Shown piece by piece: positions 8,360-15,935 of a stretch of 64,000 bases of DNA. The first letter of the stretch is position 1. Every line of letters begins with the position of its first letter. The notes beneath the pieces were generated by a model. That model was not told where the DNA came from. It made no database searches and saw only the letters and a list, made by a program, of their open reading frames with translations. Origin of the DNA: Marinifilum sp. D714 (lineage in GTDB: Bacteria > Bacteroidota > Bacteroidia > Bacteroidales > Marinifilaceae); contig NZ_JALPNU010000001.1 of assembly GCF_030851345.1 (NCBI RefSeq), positions 248,001 to 312,000 of the forward strand, written 5' to 3'. Both the position numbers and the translations under genes were made by a program.

Positions 8360-9517
8360 TTAATTGACGAATGTATATGCTATGCCCGTGGTTTCTGCCC
8401 GGCCTGTTCTGCCTATTCTATGAATATAACTATCCATTGTTTGAGGTAACTGATAATTAATTACATGAGTAACTCCCTTAATGTCAATTCCTCTGGCAGC
8501 GACATCTGTAGCTACCAAAATTTTTGTTTTGCCCGATTTAAATAACTTGATAGCCTTTGATCGGTAGTTTTGTGATTTATCGCCATGGATAACATCCGAT
8601 TTAATCCCGGATTTCACAAGCTGCTTGCTCAACCTATCTACTGTTCGTTTTGTTTCTGCAAATAAAATCACCTTTTTAAATGAAGATTTATTGACAAGAT
8701 TAAACAAGACGTCAAATTTATTTTCATCATGGCCCACACGAATTATATTTTGATCCACATTATCGCTTGATTTTGTTCCACTGGATACATTTATCCTTAA
8801 TGGATTTTTGATGATCTGTTTGATCAAATTTTCCTGGGAGGAATCCATCGTAGCCGAAAAAAGCATCGTTTGCTTCCTGTTTTTCATTTTCGAGACAATC
8901 TTTTGAATGTCCCTGATAAATCCCATATCGAGCATTCGGTCAAATTCATCCAAGACCAGAATTGGTGTGTTGCCAATCTTTAAAGCATTTCGGTCAATCA
9001 AATCATTTAACCTTCCTGGAGTACCTACGATCAAGCTTACTTTTCTTTTAGCTAAGGATACATCTTTGCTTACACTCGTACCTCCTATGAAGCAAGCCGA
9101 TGTAAGATCTGTTCCCTTTGTTAAAGATTTGAATTCATCCTGCACTTGCTGAGCAAGCTCCCTGGTAGGAACAACCACCAAACCAGTACTATTTTTGCCT
9201 TCAAGCATTTGTTGTACTATAGGTATCAAAAAAGCTCCTGTTTTACCTGTTCCGGTAGCTGCAATTCCAATTAAGTTTTTTCCAGATATCAATAAATCAA
9301 TACACTTTTCCTGAATCTCTGTAGGGTTCTTATACCCTTTTTGAGCAATGTTTTTACTCAAAAATCGGTGTAAGTTTAATTGTGCAAAATTCCGTTCCGA
9401 AACATAAGGTTTAACGATGGTTTGAGTTGCTTTTTTAACCAGCATTTCAGGATTTAATTCTGAAGCTGACTTTTTCTTAGACTGTTTTGTCTTATATCTA
9501 TTTCTATTATAATTCAT
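8360..9517 (-). CDS. DEAD-box ATP-dependent RNA helicase (RhlE-like) with DEFD motif II
   Basis: A 385-residue RNA helicase. Visible motifs: Q-motif region YKNPTEIQEKCI (62-73), Walker A AATGTGKT (86-93), PTREL (117-121), TPGR (166-169), motif II DEFD (190-193) in VLDEFDRMLDMGF, SAT (221-223), and VI HRIGRTGR near the C-terminus. Motif II has Phe in place of Ala; both acidic residues are kept, so ATP hydrolysis should be retained. A basic N-terminal tail (RYKTKQSKKKS) probably adds RNA affinity. The protein ends soon after motif VI and lacks a long C-terminal extension. Downstream cold-shock genes suggest a cold-response operon. Confidence 0.93.
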   Translation of the reverse strand: MNYNRNRYKTKQSKKKSASELNPEMLVKKATQTIVKPYVSERNFAQLNLHRFLSKNIAQKGYKNPTEIQEKCIDLLISGKNLIGIAATGTGKTGAFLIPIVQQMLEGKNSTGLVVVPTRELAQQVQDEFKSLTKGTDLTSACFIGGTSVSKDVSLAKRKVSLIVGTPGRLNDLIDRNALKIGNTPILVLDEFDRMLDMGFIRDIQKIVSKMKNRKQTMLFSATMDSSQENLIKQIIKNPLRINVSSGTKSSDNVDQNIIRVGHDENKFDVLFNLVNKSSFKKVILFAETKRTVDRLSKQLVKSGIKSDVIHGDKSQNYRSKAIKLFKSGKTKILVATDVAARGIDIKGVTHVINYQLPQTMDSYIHRIGRTGRAETTGIAYTFVN

Positions 9518-10281
9518 AAATGCATTTTAAATGATAAATTGGGACTGCTTTTGATTGCTTGCAACTCCCGGGACTCCAGGCAACGGAATGTTTGAAAGTG
9601 ACTTTTTAACAAACAAAAAGGAGGTATTGGAATGGAAAAACAATCCAAATTCTTTTTCTGACTGTTTTTTTAGATGTGTAGTTTATAATGTAAGTGAGAG
9701 GTGGAAAGAAAAACATGATGTTCTATTGGATTCGTCAGGTCTTCTACCAACCACAACAATAGCATGCTTTTGGATGCGAAATTACAGATGGAGTGAACAA
9801 CAAAAGCAACATGAAAATGGTTTTTAAAACCATTACTTTTATTGTTGTATCTACTTCTTTTAGTGCTTTTAAGATATTTCGAAACACGAACTTGTATTGT
9901 CTTTGAAAAATCAGAGCTTACTATCTTTGAGTATGTTAATTTTTTAATGCGAAAAGGAATTAGTTAAACAATATTTACTTCAAAAATGGGTAAAAACGAC
10001 ATTTGACTGTGAAACCAAACAAAAACGTTGAAGTAAAATCAATGAAGAAATGCTTAACGAAGAGCTACTGAATTAGTAGGGTATTTTTACTATTTTATCA
10101 AATCCGAAGTTTTCTTATTTACTTCAGACAATGCAAATGTAGTTCTTTTTTTTAAATAACCTAATAGATTTAAAAAAGTTAGGAGACTTTCACCTCTACT
10201 GCTCACAGAACTTGATGAAAAGCCCTCCTTCCGTTAGCGTATTTTGCTTACTCCTAATTTTTATACAACTTCCATCAATTA
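9518..10281. other. 764-base AT-rich stretch with no convincing gene
   Basis: Between the helicase start and the GNAT gene. A 90-codon plus-strand frame (9555-9827, TTG start) exists but has no family features, and its start lies in a stretch overlapping the helicase promoter zone. Near 10,180-10,260 the minus strand reads SKQNTLTEGGLFIKFCEQ before a stop, which might be a scrap of an inserted element. No inverted terminal repeats or intact transposase seen. Confidence 0.4.
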
Positions 10282-10776
10282 CTACTTGATCTCCTTTCCA
10301 TAGTACACATGACTGCACCACTCCCCATCAATATTCGCAATATTAGGAAGGCATGCCCAGCGTTCAAAACCGAATTTTACCAGTAGTTTAATGCTGGCGG
10401 TGTTGGGTTCCAAAAGAATGGCAAAAAGGTTTTTGATATTGTACTGAGGAGCTTGTTTGATGGCGAAATTCAACAGTTGGCTGCCAATGCCTTTGCCTTG
10501 ATGATCATTGTGTAGGTAGTAGCTAACCTCTACAGCGGTTTGCAGGGCTCTTCTTCCCTGTCTGTAGGGCGAGTAACACATCCAGCCAATGATTTCATTG
10601 TTCTCCTCTGCCACAAATATGGGATGGGTATCAGGATTGTGAGAGGTAAACCATTTTTCACGTTCCTGCATGGAGATTTCTTCCAAATCGGCAGTGCAGA
10701 AACGCTTGCGCACGGCTTGGTTGTATATCTCGTTTATGGCTTGTAGGTCGGTTGGGACGGCTGGTCGAATTTGCAT
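10282..10776 (-). CDS. GNAT-family N-acetyltransferase (phosphinothricin acetyltransferase-like)
   Basis: A longer frame is open from 10827, but ATG at 10776 gives the canonical family start MQIRPAVPTDLQAINEIYNQ and 164 residues. The acetyl-CoA motif is HQGKGIGSQLLNFA, with the downstream NTASIKLLVKFGFER helix-strand that closes the GNAT fold. The pattern IYNQAV...FVAEENNEIIGW resembles the Pat/YncA group, which acetylate small amines such as amino acid analogues. The real substrate is unknown. It sits 129 bases downstream of menB on the same strand but has no evident tie to menaquinone. Confidence 0.88.
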   Translation of the reverse strand: MQIRPAVPTDLQAINEIYNQAVRKRFCTADLEEISMQEREKWFTSHNPDTHPIFVAEENNEIIGWMCYSPYRQGRRALQTAVEVSYYLHNDHQGKGIGSQLLNFAIKQAPQYNIKNLFAILLEPNTASIKLLVKFGFERWACLPNIANIDGEWCSHVYYGKEIK

Positions 10777-10905
10777 GTTGTGAAGGGTTAACCACAAAGG
10801 TAAACGAAGGGAGTCACGAAGTAACACAAAGGAAACTTGCCTAGCATCTTTGAGATGCTTGGCAAGTCATTCATAATTTATCATTAATAATTCATCATTG
10901 AATCA

Positions 10906-11730
10906 CTATCCCGGGAATTTAGGGAACTTCTGGAATTCAGGATCACGCTTTTCAAGGAATGCATTCTTTCCTTCCTGCGCTTCTTCCATTAGGTAATACA
11001 TCATGGTTGCATCACCTGCAAATTCCATCAAACCGCGCTGTCCGTCTAATTCTGCGTTCAATCCACGCTTAATCATACGAATTGCCATAGGGCTACGCAT
11101 CATGATGGTTTTACACCACTCTACAGTTTCGTCTTCCAATTTTTCCAATGGTACCACAGTGTTTACCATACCCATTTCTTCAGCTTCTTTGGCAGTGTAC
11201 TGCTTACAAAGGAACCAGATCTCACGAGCTTTCTTCTGGCCTACGTGGCGAGCCAAATAGTTCGAACCAAAACCAGCATCGAAACTACCCACTTTAGGAC
11301 CAGTCTGACCGAATTTTGCATTTTCAGAAGCGATGGTCAAGTCACAAACCACATGAAGTACGTGTCCGCCACCAATAGCATATCCGTTAACCATAGCAAT
11401 TACAGGCTTAGGCATAGAACGGATAGCCTTGTGCAAATCCAATACATTCAAACGAGGTACACCGTGTTCATCGATGTATCCACCAACGCCTTTTACATTC
11501 TGATCACCACCCGAACAGAAAGCCTTATCGCCAGTTCCAGTCAACACAATTACACCAATATCGCTACGCTCGCGGCAGATATCCATAGCATCCAACATAT
11601 CGAAGTTGGTTTGCGGACGGAATGCATTGTACACCTCAGGACGATTGATGGTGATTTTTGCAATTCCTTCGAAAAATTCGAATTTAATATCTTCGTATTC
11701 CTTAATGGTAGTCCAGTTTCTAGTTGTCAT
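10906..11730 (-). CDS. menB: 1,4-Dihydroxy-2-naphthoyl-CoA synthase
   Basis: A 274-residue crotonase-fold enzyme that closes o-succinylbenzoyl-CoA to DHNA-CoA. Signature parts: [11 protein letters not shown] (oxyanion hole and CoA site), [19 protein letters not shown], and [21 protein letters not shown] with the glycine of the bicarbonate-dependent (type I) MenB group after QT. The C-terminal [15 protein letters not shown] is diagnostic. The ATG overlaps the menD stop as ATGA, giving translational coupling. Length and all landmarks are normal. Confidence 0.97.
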   Translation of the reverse strand: MTTRNWTTIKEYEDIKFEFFEGIAKITINRPEVYNAFRPQTNFDMLDAMDICRERSDIGVIVLTGTGDKAFCSGGDQNVKGVGGYIDEHGVPRLNVLDLHKAIRSMPKPVIAMVNGYAIGGGHVLHVVCDLTIASENAKFGQTGPKVGSFDAGFGSNYLARHVGQKKAREIWFLCKQYTAKEAEEMGMVNTVVPLEKLEDETVEWCKTIMMRSPMAIRMIKRGLNAELDGQRGLMEFAGDATMMYYLMEEAQEGKNAFLEKRDPEFQKFPKFPG

Positions 11731-13424
11731 ACCTTCTCTTTTATAGTTTTAAAATAATTTATTAGCACTTGATCGTTTATCGTTCTTGGCGTTTTAATCT
11801 CCAGAACGGCAGCTTTTTCGTTTGCTGCATAGAATTCAGGCAAAACGTTTTCTGCCTCTGTTTGATTTTCTGCGTAAAAATAATCCAATCCGTAGGTTTC
11901 TGCTAGCTTATCTGCACGGTATTCCTGTACCGTCTCAAAATATTCTTCCAACTCATCCACACCTGATGGACCAGATATGAATCGGAAAATTCCTCCTCCA
12001 CCATTGTTGATGAGAATGATTTTCAGATTTGGCTGCAGGTATTTGTTCCACAATCCATTTGAATCGTAGAAAAAACTGATGTCACCGGTAATCAGTGTTG
12101 TGATTTTGCCATTCACCATAGCAGACCCTGCTGCCGTTGATGTACAACCATCTATCCCACTGGTTCCTCGATTCGAGTTATAGCTTATTTGACCGGATGT
12201 TTTGAACAATTGCGCATATCTAACAACTGAACTGTTTGCCAGTTGTAGATTTCCTCCTTCCGGAATAGCTTGTAAAATCTTCTCGAAAGCCTTCATGTCA
12301 CTCCATTGCAGCTTATCCAGATAAGCCTCATGAATTTTGCCTACTATTGCATCCCTCTCTTTCCAGAGATTAGCATATCCACTTTGCGTATGATTCAATG
12401 CTGGTAATAATTGACGGAAAAAGGCCAGTGGAGACACATCAATGTGAGAAGTTAGGTTCTTGAAGGTATCAATAAAATGATCCTCTTTCCCCACAAACCA
12501 ATGCTCCTTTGGACGATAATCACGCAAGAAGGATTTGATCATTTTCGACACCAATGGTCCTCCAAAATTGATCAGCAAATCAGGTTGAAACTCCTTTTTC
12601 TCCTCCTCTTTCAGCGAGCAGATTACTCTGTCGATACAAGGCAAAAACTCTTCTCCATGCAAATTGGCAACCGATTCGGTCATTACCGCCACATTTGGTT
12701 TTTGGGCCAATTGTTTTAGCAATTCATTCAACTCTGGCTGCTGATGAAGCAGGCCTGCCAATATCAATATCTTTTTGTTCGAATTAAAAGCCTGAGCCAA
12801 GTCTTCAACACTTTCTTTGCTCAATTCATCAACCGAACTCACTTTACGGATTACCCTTTCATCTGAATCAGGATATTGTTTTACCCCATACAAAGGCTCG
12901 CGCAAAGGGAAATTGATATGAACCGGTCCAATCCGTCCGGTTTGTGCTTTTGTTAAGGCTTCGTTGGCCATTCTGTTCAGGTACCAGCAATCATCAGGAT
13001 TGTTGGCATCCAATGGCAATTGATAGCTTGCTTTCACAAAACCTTTGAAAACATCAGGCTGTGGAATGGCCTGGCTATCATCCTGCCCAATCCATTCGGT
13101 TGGACGATCGGCAGAAATCACCACCAAAGGCAAACGCTGGTAGTAAGCCTCGGCAACTGCAGGCCCGTAATTCAACAAGGCCGTTCCCGATGTACATACC
13201 AAGCCAACCGGCTTCCTGGTTTGTTGTGCAATCCCCAATGCAAAATAGGCGGCAGATCGCTCATCCACAATCACCAAACTTTTAATTCGCTGATCTTTCG
13301 CAAAAGAGATGCTAAGCGGAGCATTTCTGGAACCTGGCGAAACAATTGCATATTCCATTCCTTTGGCCCAACAGATATCAATCAGTTCTTTCACACCCTT
13401 GATATCCGAATAATTGCGCTCCAT
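11727..13424 (-). CDS. menD: SEPHCHC synthase (menaquinone MenD)
   Basis: A thiamine-diphosphate enzyme joining isochorismate and 2-oxoglutarate. From ATG 13424 ([18 protein letters not shown]) it is 565 residues, the usual size; the frame extends to a GTG at 13514 and another ATG at 13469, but that stretch includes a repeated AAGTACAAAGT spacer sequence and is unlikely to be coding. Landmarks: SPGSRNAPL, catalytic glutamate region [29 protein letters not shown], and the ThDP-Mg site [14 protein letters not shown] followed by NNGGGGIF. The stop overlaps menB. Part of the menI-menF-menD-menB run. Confidence 0.97.
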   Translation of the reverse strand: MERNYSDIKGVKELIDICWAKGMEYAIVSPGSRNAPLSISFAKDQRIKSLVIVDERSAAYFALGIAQQTRKPVGLVCTSGTALLNYGPAVAEAYYQRLPLVVISADRPTEWIGQDDSQAIPQPDVFKGFVKASYQLPLDANNPDDCWYLNRMANEALTKAQTGRIGPVHINFPLREPLYGVKQYPDSDERVIRKVSSVDELSKESVEDLAQAFNSNKKILILAGLLHQQPELNELLKQLAQKPNVAVMTESVANLHGEEFLPCIDRVICSLKEEEKKEFQPDLLINFGGPLVSKMIKSFLRDYRPKEHWFVGKEDHFIDTFKNLTSHIDVSPLAFFRQLLPALNHTQSGYANLWKERDAIVGKIHEAYLDKLQWSDMKAFEKILQAIPEGGNLQLANSSVVRYAQLFKTSGQISYNSNRGTSGIDGCTSTAAGSAMVNGKITTLITGDISFFYDSNGLWNKYLQPNLKIILINNGGGGIFRFISGPSGVDELEEYFETVQEYRADKLAETYGLDYFYAENQTEAENVLPEFYAANEKAAVLEIKTPRTINDQVLINYFKTIKEKV

Positions 13425-13565
13425 GTATTTTGTATTTTCTTTTATTCTTGTGGTACTTTCTGAATTCATTCGCTTTCTATTGACCTTATAGGTAAAATAC
13501 TTTGTACTTGACACTTTGTACTTTCTCCTTCTACCTTTCGCAACTCAAATTTAAAACAAATTCGC

Positions 13566-14669
13566 TTATTTAATCACTTTAAGCAAAGTTTGCGCTTTAA
13601 AACAGGTTTCCATCCATTCTTTTTCAGGATCAGAGTCAGCTGTTATTCCACCACCAACAAATAGTGCCATGCTTTCTGTAAGCACCTTCATACTTCTCAA
13701 ATTCACAAACAAAGCAAGACTCCCATCAGCATGAATGGGTCCTAAAAAGCCAGCATAATACTCTCTACTATGCTTCTCTACTTTTCGGATTAAATCCATA
13801 CCCTTTTTTTTAGGCAAACCGCAAACTGCAGGTGTAGGATGTAATGCTTGAACAAAACTAGAGATCTGATCGAAACTTAATGCAGTGTTTGCCTTATAGG
13901 TAGTTTTTAGATGAACAACATTACCCGCTTGTGCTGTAAAAGGACCTTGCTTTTGATAATTCTCAATCTGATAGGTAGAAAACAGTTCTTCGATATAATC
14001 ACTCACATAGGCTTGCTCCTCTATCTCTTTTTTCTCCCATTCAACAGATTGGACTGCTCTATCATCCAACTTCTGCGTTCCCGCTAAAGCTACCGTCTCA
14101 ATGGTTTTTCCATCAGAATTTAGAAATCTCTCCGGACTGGCACCTATCCACAATCCTACTCCTGGAATATCTACCATGGAAACAAAAGCATTGGGATAAG
14201 TTTCGTTCAATCGAAGAAAAATGGATGCTGCCTCTGTGCGTCCTTTCCCATTCAGCACATGTATTCTGGAAAGAATAACTTTATCAAGCTTTTTACTCTT
14301 TAAATCGGCAAGCATTTGATTGATTTGATCAAAATAATCCTCCATCGAACTTTCGTAAGCATCCAAATCCTCATCCATCTGATCAGGTAAACCTGAAAAA
14401 TCTACAAATTGTGTTGAATTTGAGCTAAACTCGAATTCTGGATCTATAAAGTAAGAAGCTTGTTTTCCATCCGCATCGAAAGGTGCCAACAAAAAACCGT
14501 CCTTTCCTTTCAAATCCAATAAATTGGTAAACTTAGATATACCTGTTTGAATTCCAATTTTGATTTCTTGATCTCCTGGCAAGGAATAAGCATAAAACGA
14601 AAGTCGTTTTTGTATGCACTGCTCTAGAAAATATTGTATTGATTTTTCTTTGTCCTCCAATTGACTCAT
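13566..14669 (-). CDS. menF: Isochorismate synthase
   Basis: A 367-residue chorismate-binding enzyme that converts chorismate to isochorismate, the first menaquinone step. The C-terminal catalytic part holds VALAGTQKLDDR, HLKTTYKANT, LHPTPAVCGLPKKKGMD, then EYYAGFLGPI and VGGGITADSDPEKEWMET, all typical of MenF/EntC/DhbC. The ATG begins three bases after the MenI-like gene stop, so the genes are tightly linked. Position next to menD separates it from siderophore or salicylate roles. Confidence 0.96.
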   Translation of the reverse strand: MSQLEDKEKSIQYFLEQCIQKRLSFYAYSLPGDQEIKIGIQTGISKFTNLLDLKGKDGFLLAPFDADGKQASYFIDPEFEFSSNSTQFVDFSGLPDQMDEDLDAYESSMEDYFDQINQMLADLKSKKLDKVILSRIHVLNGKGRTEAASIFLRLNETYPNAFVSMVDIPGVGLWIGASPERFLNSDGKTIETVALAGTQKLDDRAVQSVEWEKKEIEEQAYVSDYIEELFSTYQIENYQKQGPFTAQAGNVVHLKTTYKANTALSFDQISSFVQALHPTPAVCGLPKKKGMDLIRKVEKHSREYYAGFLGPIHADGSLALFVNLRSMKVLTESMALFVGGGITADSDPEKEWMETCFKAQTLLKVIK

Positions 14670-14672
14670 TTT

Positions 14673-15089
14673 CTACTTTTTAATGATCACATTGGTAATT
14701 CGGCAAATCGACACCAATTTTTCCTTCTCATTCAATACGTTTACTTCAACAATATGAGTCATTTTTCCTTTATGAACAAACTTGGCCTTGGCAGTAATTT
14801 TTCCTTTTCGTAGACTTCTGATATGATTGGCATTAATCTCCATACCTTTCACATCGTAGTTTTTTAAATCAGTATGAATTACAGAAAGTGCACTTCCTAC
14901 GGACTCCGCTAATGCCAGAGTAGCTCCTCCATGTAATATCTTCATAGGTTGCCAATGATTTGAAGTTACCTCCATTTCAGCCACCAAATAATCTTCACCT
15001 ACTTCTGTATATGTAATGCCTAAATGCTCCATTAAAGTTTCGGAGCACATCTTATTTAAAGATTCTAATGCCTCAGTATTTTTAATCAT
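14673..15089 (-). CDS. menI: Hotdog thioesterase, probable DHNA-CoA hydrolase
   Basis: A 138-residue hotdog-fold thioesterase of the PaaI/YdiI type. The motif LHGGATLALAESVGS (residues 52-66) carries the histidine and glutamate (E62) that match the catalytic region of YdiI/MenI, the enzyme that frees DHNA from DHNA-CoA. A lone PaaI homologue could have another acyl-CoA target, but it is the first gene of the menF-menD-menB run, with a three-base gap to menF, so MenI is the best reading. Confidence 0.85.
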   Translation of the reverse strand: MIKNTEALESLNKMCSETLMEHLGITYTEVGEDYLVAEMEVTSNHWQPMKILHGGATLALAESVGSALSVIHTDLKNYDVKGMEINANHIRSLRKGKITAKAKFVHKGKMTHIVEVNVLNEKEKLVSICRITNVIIKK

Positions 15090-15140
15090 TCTACAAAAAT
15101 AATGTTTTCGTTAAGATTACATTCATTACTTACCTATAGA

Positions 15141-15166
15141 GCCAAAAAAAGCTCAATTGAATTGAG
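15141..15166 (-). terminator. Intrinsic terminator after the fourth cold-shock gene
   Basis: AAAGCTCAATT and AATTGAGCTTT form an almost perfect palindrome (15146-15166); on the minus strand it is followed by a T run. It lies 32 bases beyond the stop of the 15199-15390 gene and just ahead of the menI start. Confidence 0.85.
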
Positions 15167-15198
15167 CTTTACCTTTAGGAAAAATATCTTAATACAAA

Positions 15199-15390
15199 TT
15201 AGTCAATTTTTACATTAACTGCATTTAATCCTTTTTTTCCTTCTACAACATCGTAAGTTACGTTATCACCTTGGTCGATTTTGTCGATCAAACCTGTAAC
15301 ATGAACAAAAATGTCTTCTTGTGTTTCACTGTTTTTAATAAAACCAAAACCTTTAGTTTCATTAAAGAATTTTACTGTACCTGTAGGCAT
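15199..15390 (-). CDS. Cold-shock domain protein, dispersed copy
   Basis: A 63-residue cold-shock domain: MPTGTVKFFNETKGFGFI holds RNP1, and DIFVHVTG holds RNP2. It is clearly distinct from the triplet near 8 kb (MPTG start, KNSETQED loop, VDEGDN-like segment replaced by IDQGDNVTYDVV), so it is an independent paralogue. It is monocistronic, with its own terminator, and divergent from the asnA leader. Confidence 0.95.
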   Translation of the reverse strand: MPTGTVKFFNETKGFGFIKNSETQEDIFVHVTGLIDKIDQGDNVTYDVVEGKKGLNAVNVKID

Positions 15391-15595
15391 TACTTAAAAA
15401 ATTTAAAATTATTACGTAGTAAATGTACGTAATTTGATTTAATAACTAAACAATTATCTGATTATTTTCAATTTTCTTGACAAAGAATTAGCATTAAGCA
15501 TACAACACCTGATATTCAGAATGATATTTAATGAGATTCTTAAATTAAACATACCAAGTTGATGAACAGAAAAATAAAACCTGTAAAAAATGACT

Positions 15596-15626
15596 TTTGG
15601 TAGTTTAAATATTAATCCTACATTTG
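15596..15626 (+). promoter_or_regulatory. Predicted asnA promoter (Bacteroidota -33/-7 type)
   Basis: TTTG at 15596-15599 and TACATTTG at 15619-15626 match the TTTG and TAnnTTTG elements of the primary sigma factor of Bacteroidota, with the expected spacing of 19 bases. Transcription would begin near 15633, about 14 bases before the first leader peptide. Confidence 0.75.
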
Positions 15627-15646
15627 TAAGCAAGAAAGACAAAGAA

Positions 15647-15721
15647 ATGAGACAATTCAACAACAATAATAACCTTTTTAATAATTCGATGAATAATTCA
15701 TCGAAAATGGGAAGGCTATAG
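15647..15721 (+). CDS. Asparagine-rich leader peptide 1 of asnA
   Basis: A 24-codon reading frame: ATG, then MRQFNNNNNLF, NNSMNNSS, KMGRL, stop TAG at 719-721 of the 15 kb block. Nine of 24 codons are Asn (AAC and AAT), in clusters of five, two and two. Purine-rich AGAAAGACAAAGAA precedes the ATG. It starts about 14 bases after the predicted transcription start and is followed 25 bases after its stop by a strong terminator, the arrangement of amino-acid leader peptides such as trpL or hisL. The last codons (GGAAGGCT, within 15709-15717) are a copy of the terminator's 3' arm. Confidence 0.9.
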   Translation: MRQFNNNNNLFNNSMNNSSKMGRL

Positions 15722-15774
15722 TTGTTATCGAAAAAATATTTACATGAGCCTTCCCAAATTGGGAAGGCTTTTTT
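15709..15774 (+). promoter_or_regulatory. Attenuator 1: antiterminator arm plus terminator
   Basis: Segment A GGGAAGGCT (15709-15717) overlaps the end of leader peptide 1. Segment B AGCCTTCCC (15747-15755) and segment C GGGAAGGCT (15761-15769) form a 9-bp terminator stem with a 5-base loop and a T run to 15774. A and C are identical, so B can pair with either. A ribosome that reaches the stop codon masks A and lets B:C terminate; a ribosome stalled on the Asn codons upstream leaves A free to pair with B and allow readthrough. Confidence 0.88.
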
Positions 15775-15785
15775 ATTTACAACAA

Positions 15786-15839
15786 ATGGTACAATTTTTC
15801 AACAATAATAATAACAATAATAATTCTCCCCCAGGGTGA
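15786..15839 (+). CDS. Asparagine-rich leader peptide 2 of asnA
   Basis: A 17-codon frame beginning only 12 bases after the T run of terminator 1: MVQFF, eight consecutive Asn codons (15801-15824, AAC and AAT), SPPG, stop TGA at 15837-15839. Both leaders share the start pattern M-x-Q-F followed by poly-Asn, suggesting that the second arose by duplication of the first. Its end overlaps the antiterminator segment of attenuator 2. Function is inferred from layout: sensing charged Asn-tRNA a second time. Confidence 0.9.
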   Translation: MVQFFNNNNNNNNSPPG

Positions 15840-15899
15840 GGAAGTAGCATTGTTATATCATATTACAAGCCTTTCTCACCACTGAGAAAGGCTTTTTTT
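15834..15899 (+). promoter_or_regulatory. Attenuator 2: antiterminator arm plus terminator
   Basis: Terminator: AGCCTTTCTCA (15868-15878) and TGAGAAAGGCT (15883-15893), a perfect 11-bp stem with loop CCAC, then seven T. The competing segment GGTGAGGAAG (15835-15844) spans the leader 2 stop codon and pairs with CTTTCTCACC (15871-15880) through ten base pairs including one G-U; GC at 15847-15848 can extend it past a two-base bulge. Completion of leader 2 would cover this segment; stalling on Asn codons would free it. Only 36 bases separate the T run from the asnA ATG. Confidence 0.87.
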
Positions 15900-15935
15900 A
15901 TCAATTTATTTCTATTAATTAAAATTTTAAAAATC

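Noticed and set aside
9555-9827. 90-codon plus-strand frame
   Set aside because: TTG start inside the helicase upstream region, no family features, odd composition; not enough to call a gene.
10180-10265. Possible group II intron or transposon remnant
   Set aside because: A short readable piece only; no domain V-like hairpin, reverse transcriptase or terminal repeats were seen.
13425-13514. Longer N-terminus of MenD
   Set aside because: Extension includes duplicated AAGTACAAAGT spacer sequence and begins with GTG; the family start is at 13424.
15781-15839. Poly-Asn stretch as mere AT-rich low complexity
   Set aside because: It has a start, stop, correct phase, a paired antiterminator segment and a terminator, and it is directly ahead of asnA; chance is a poor explanation.
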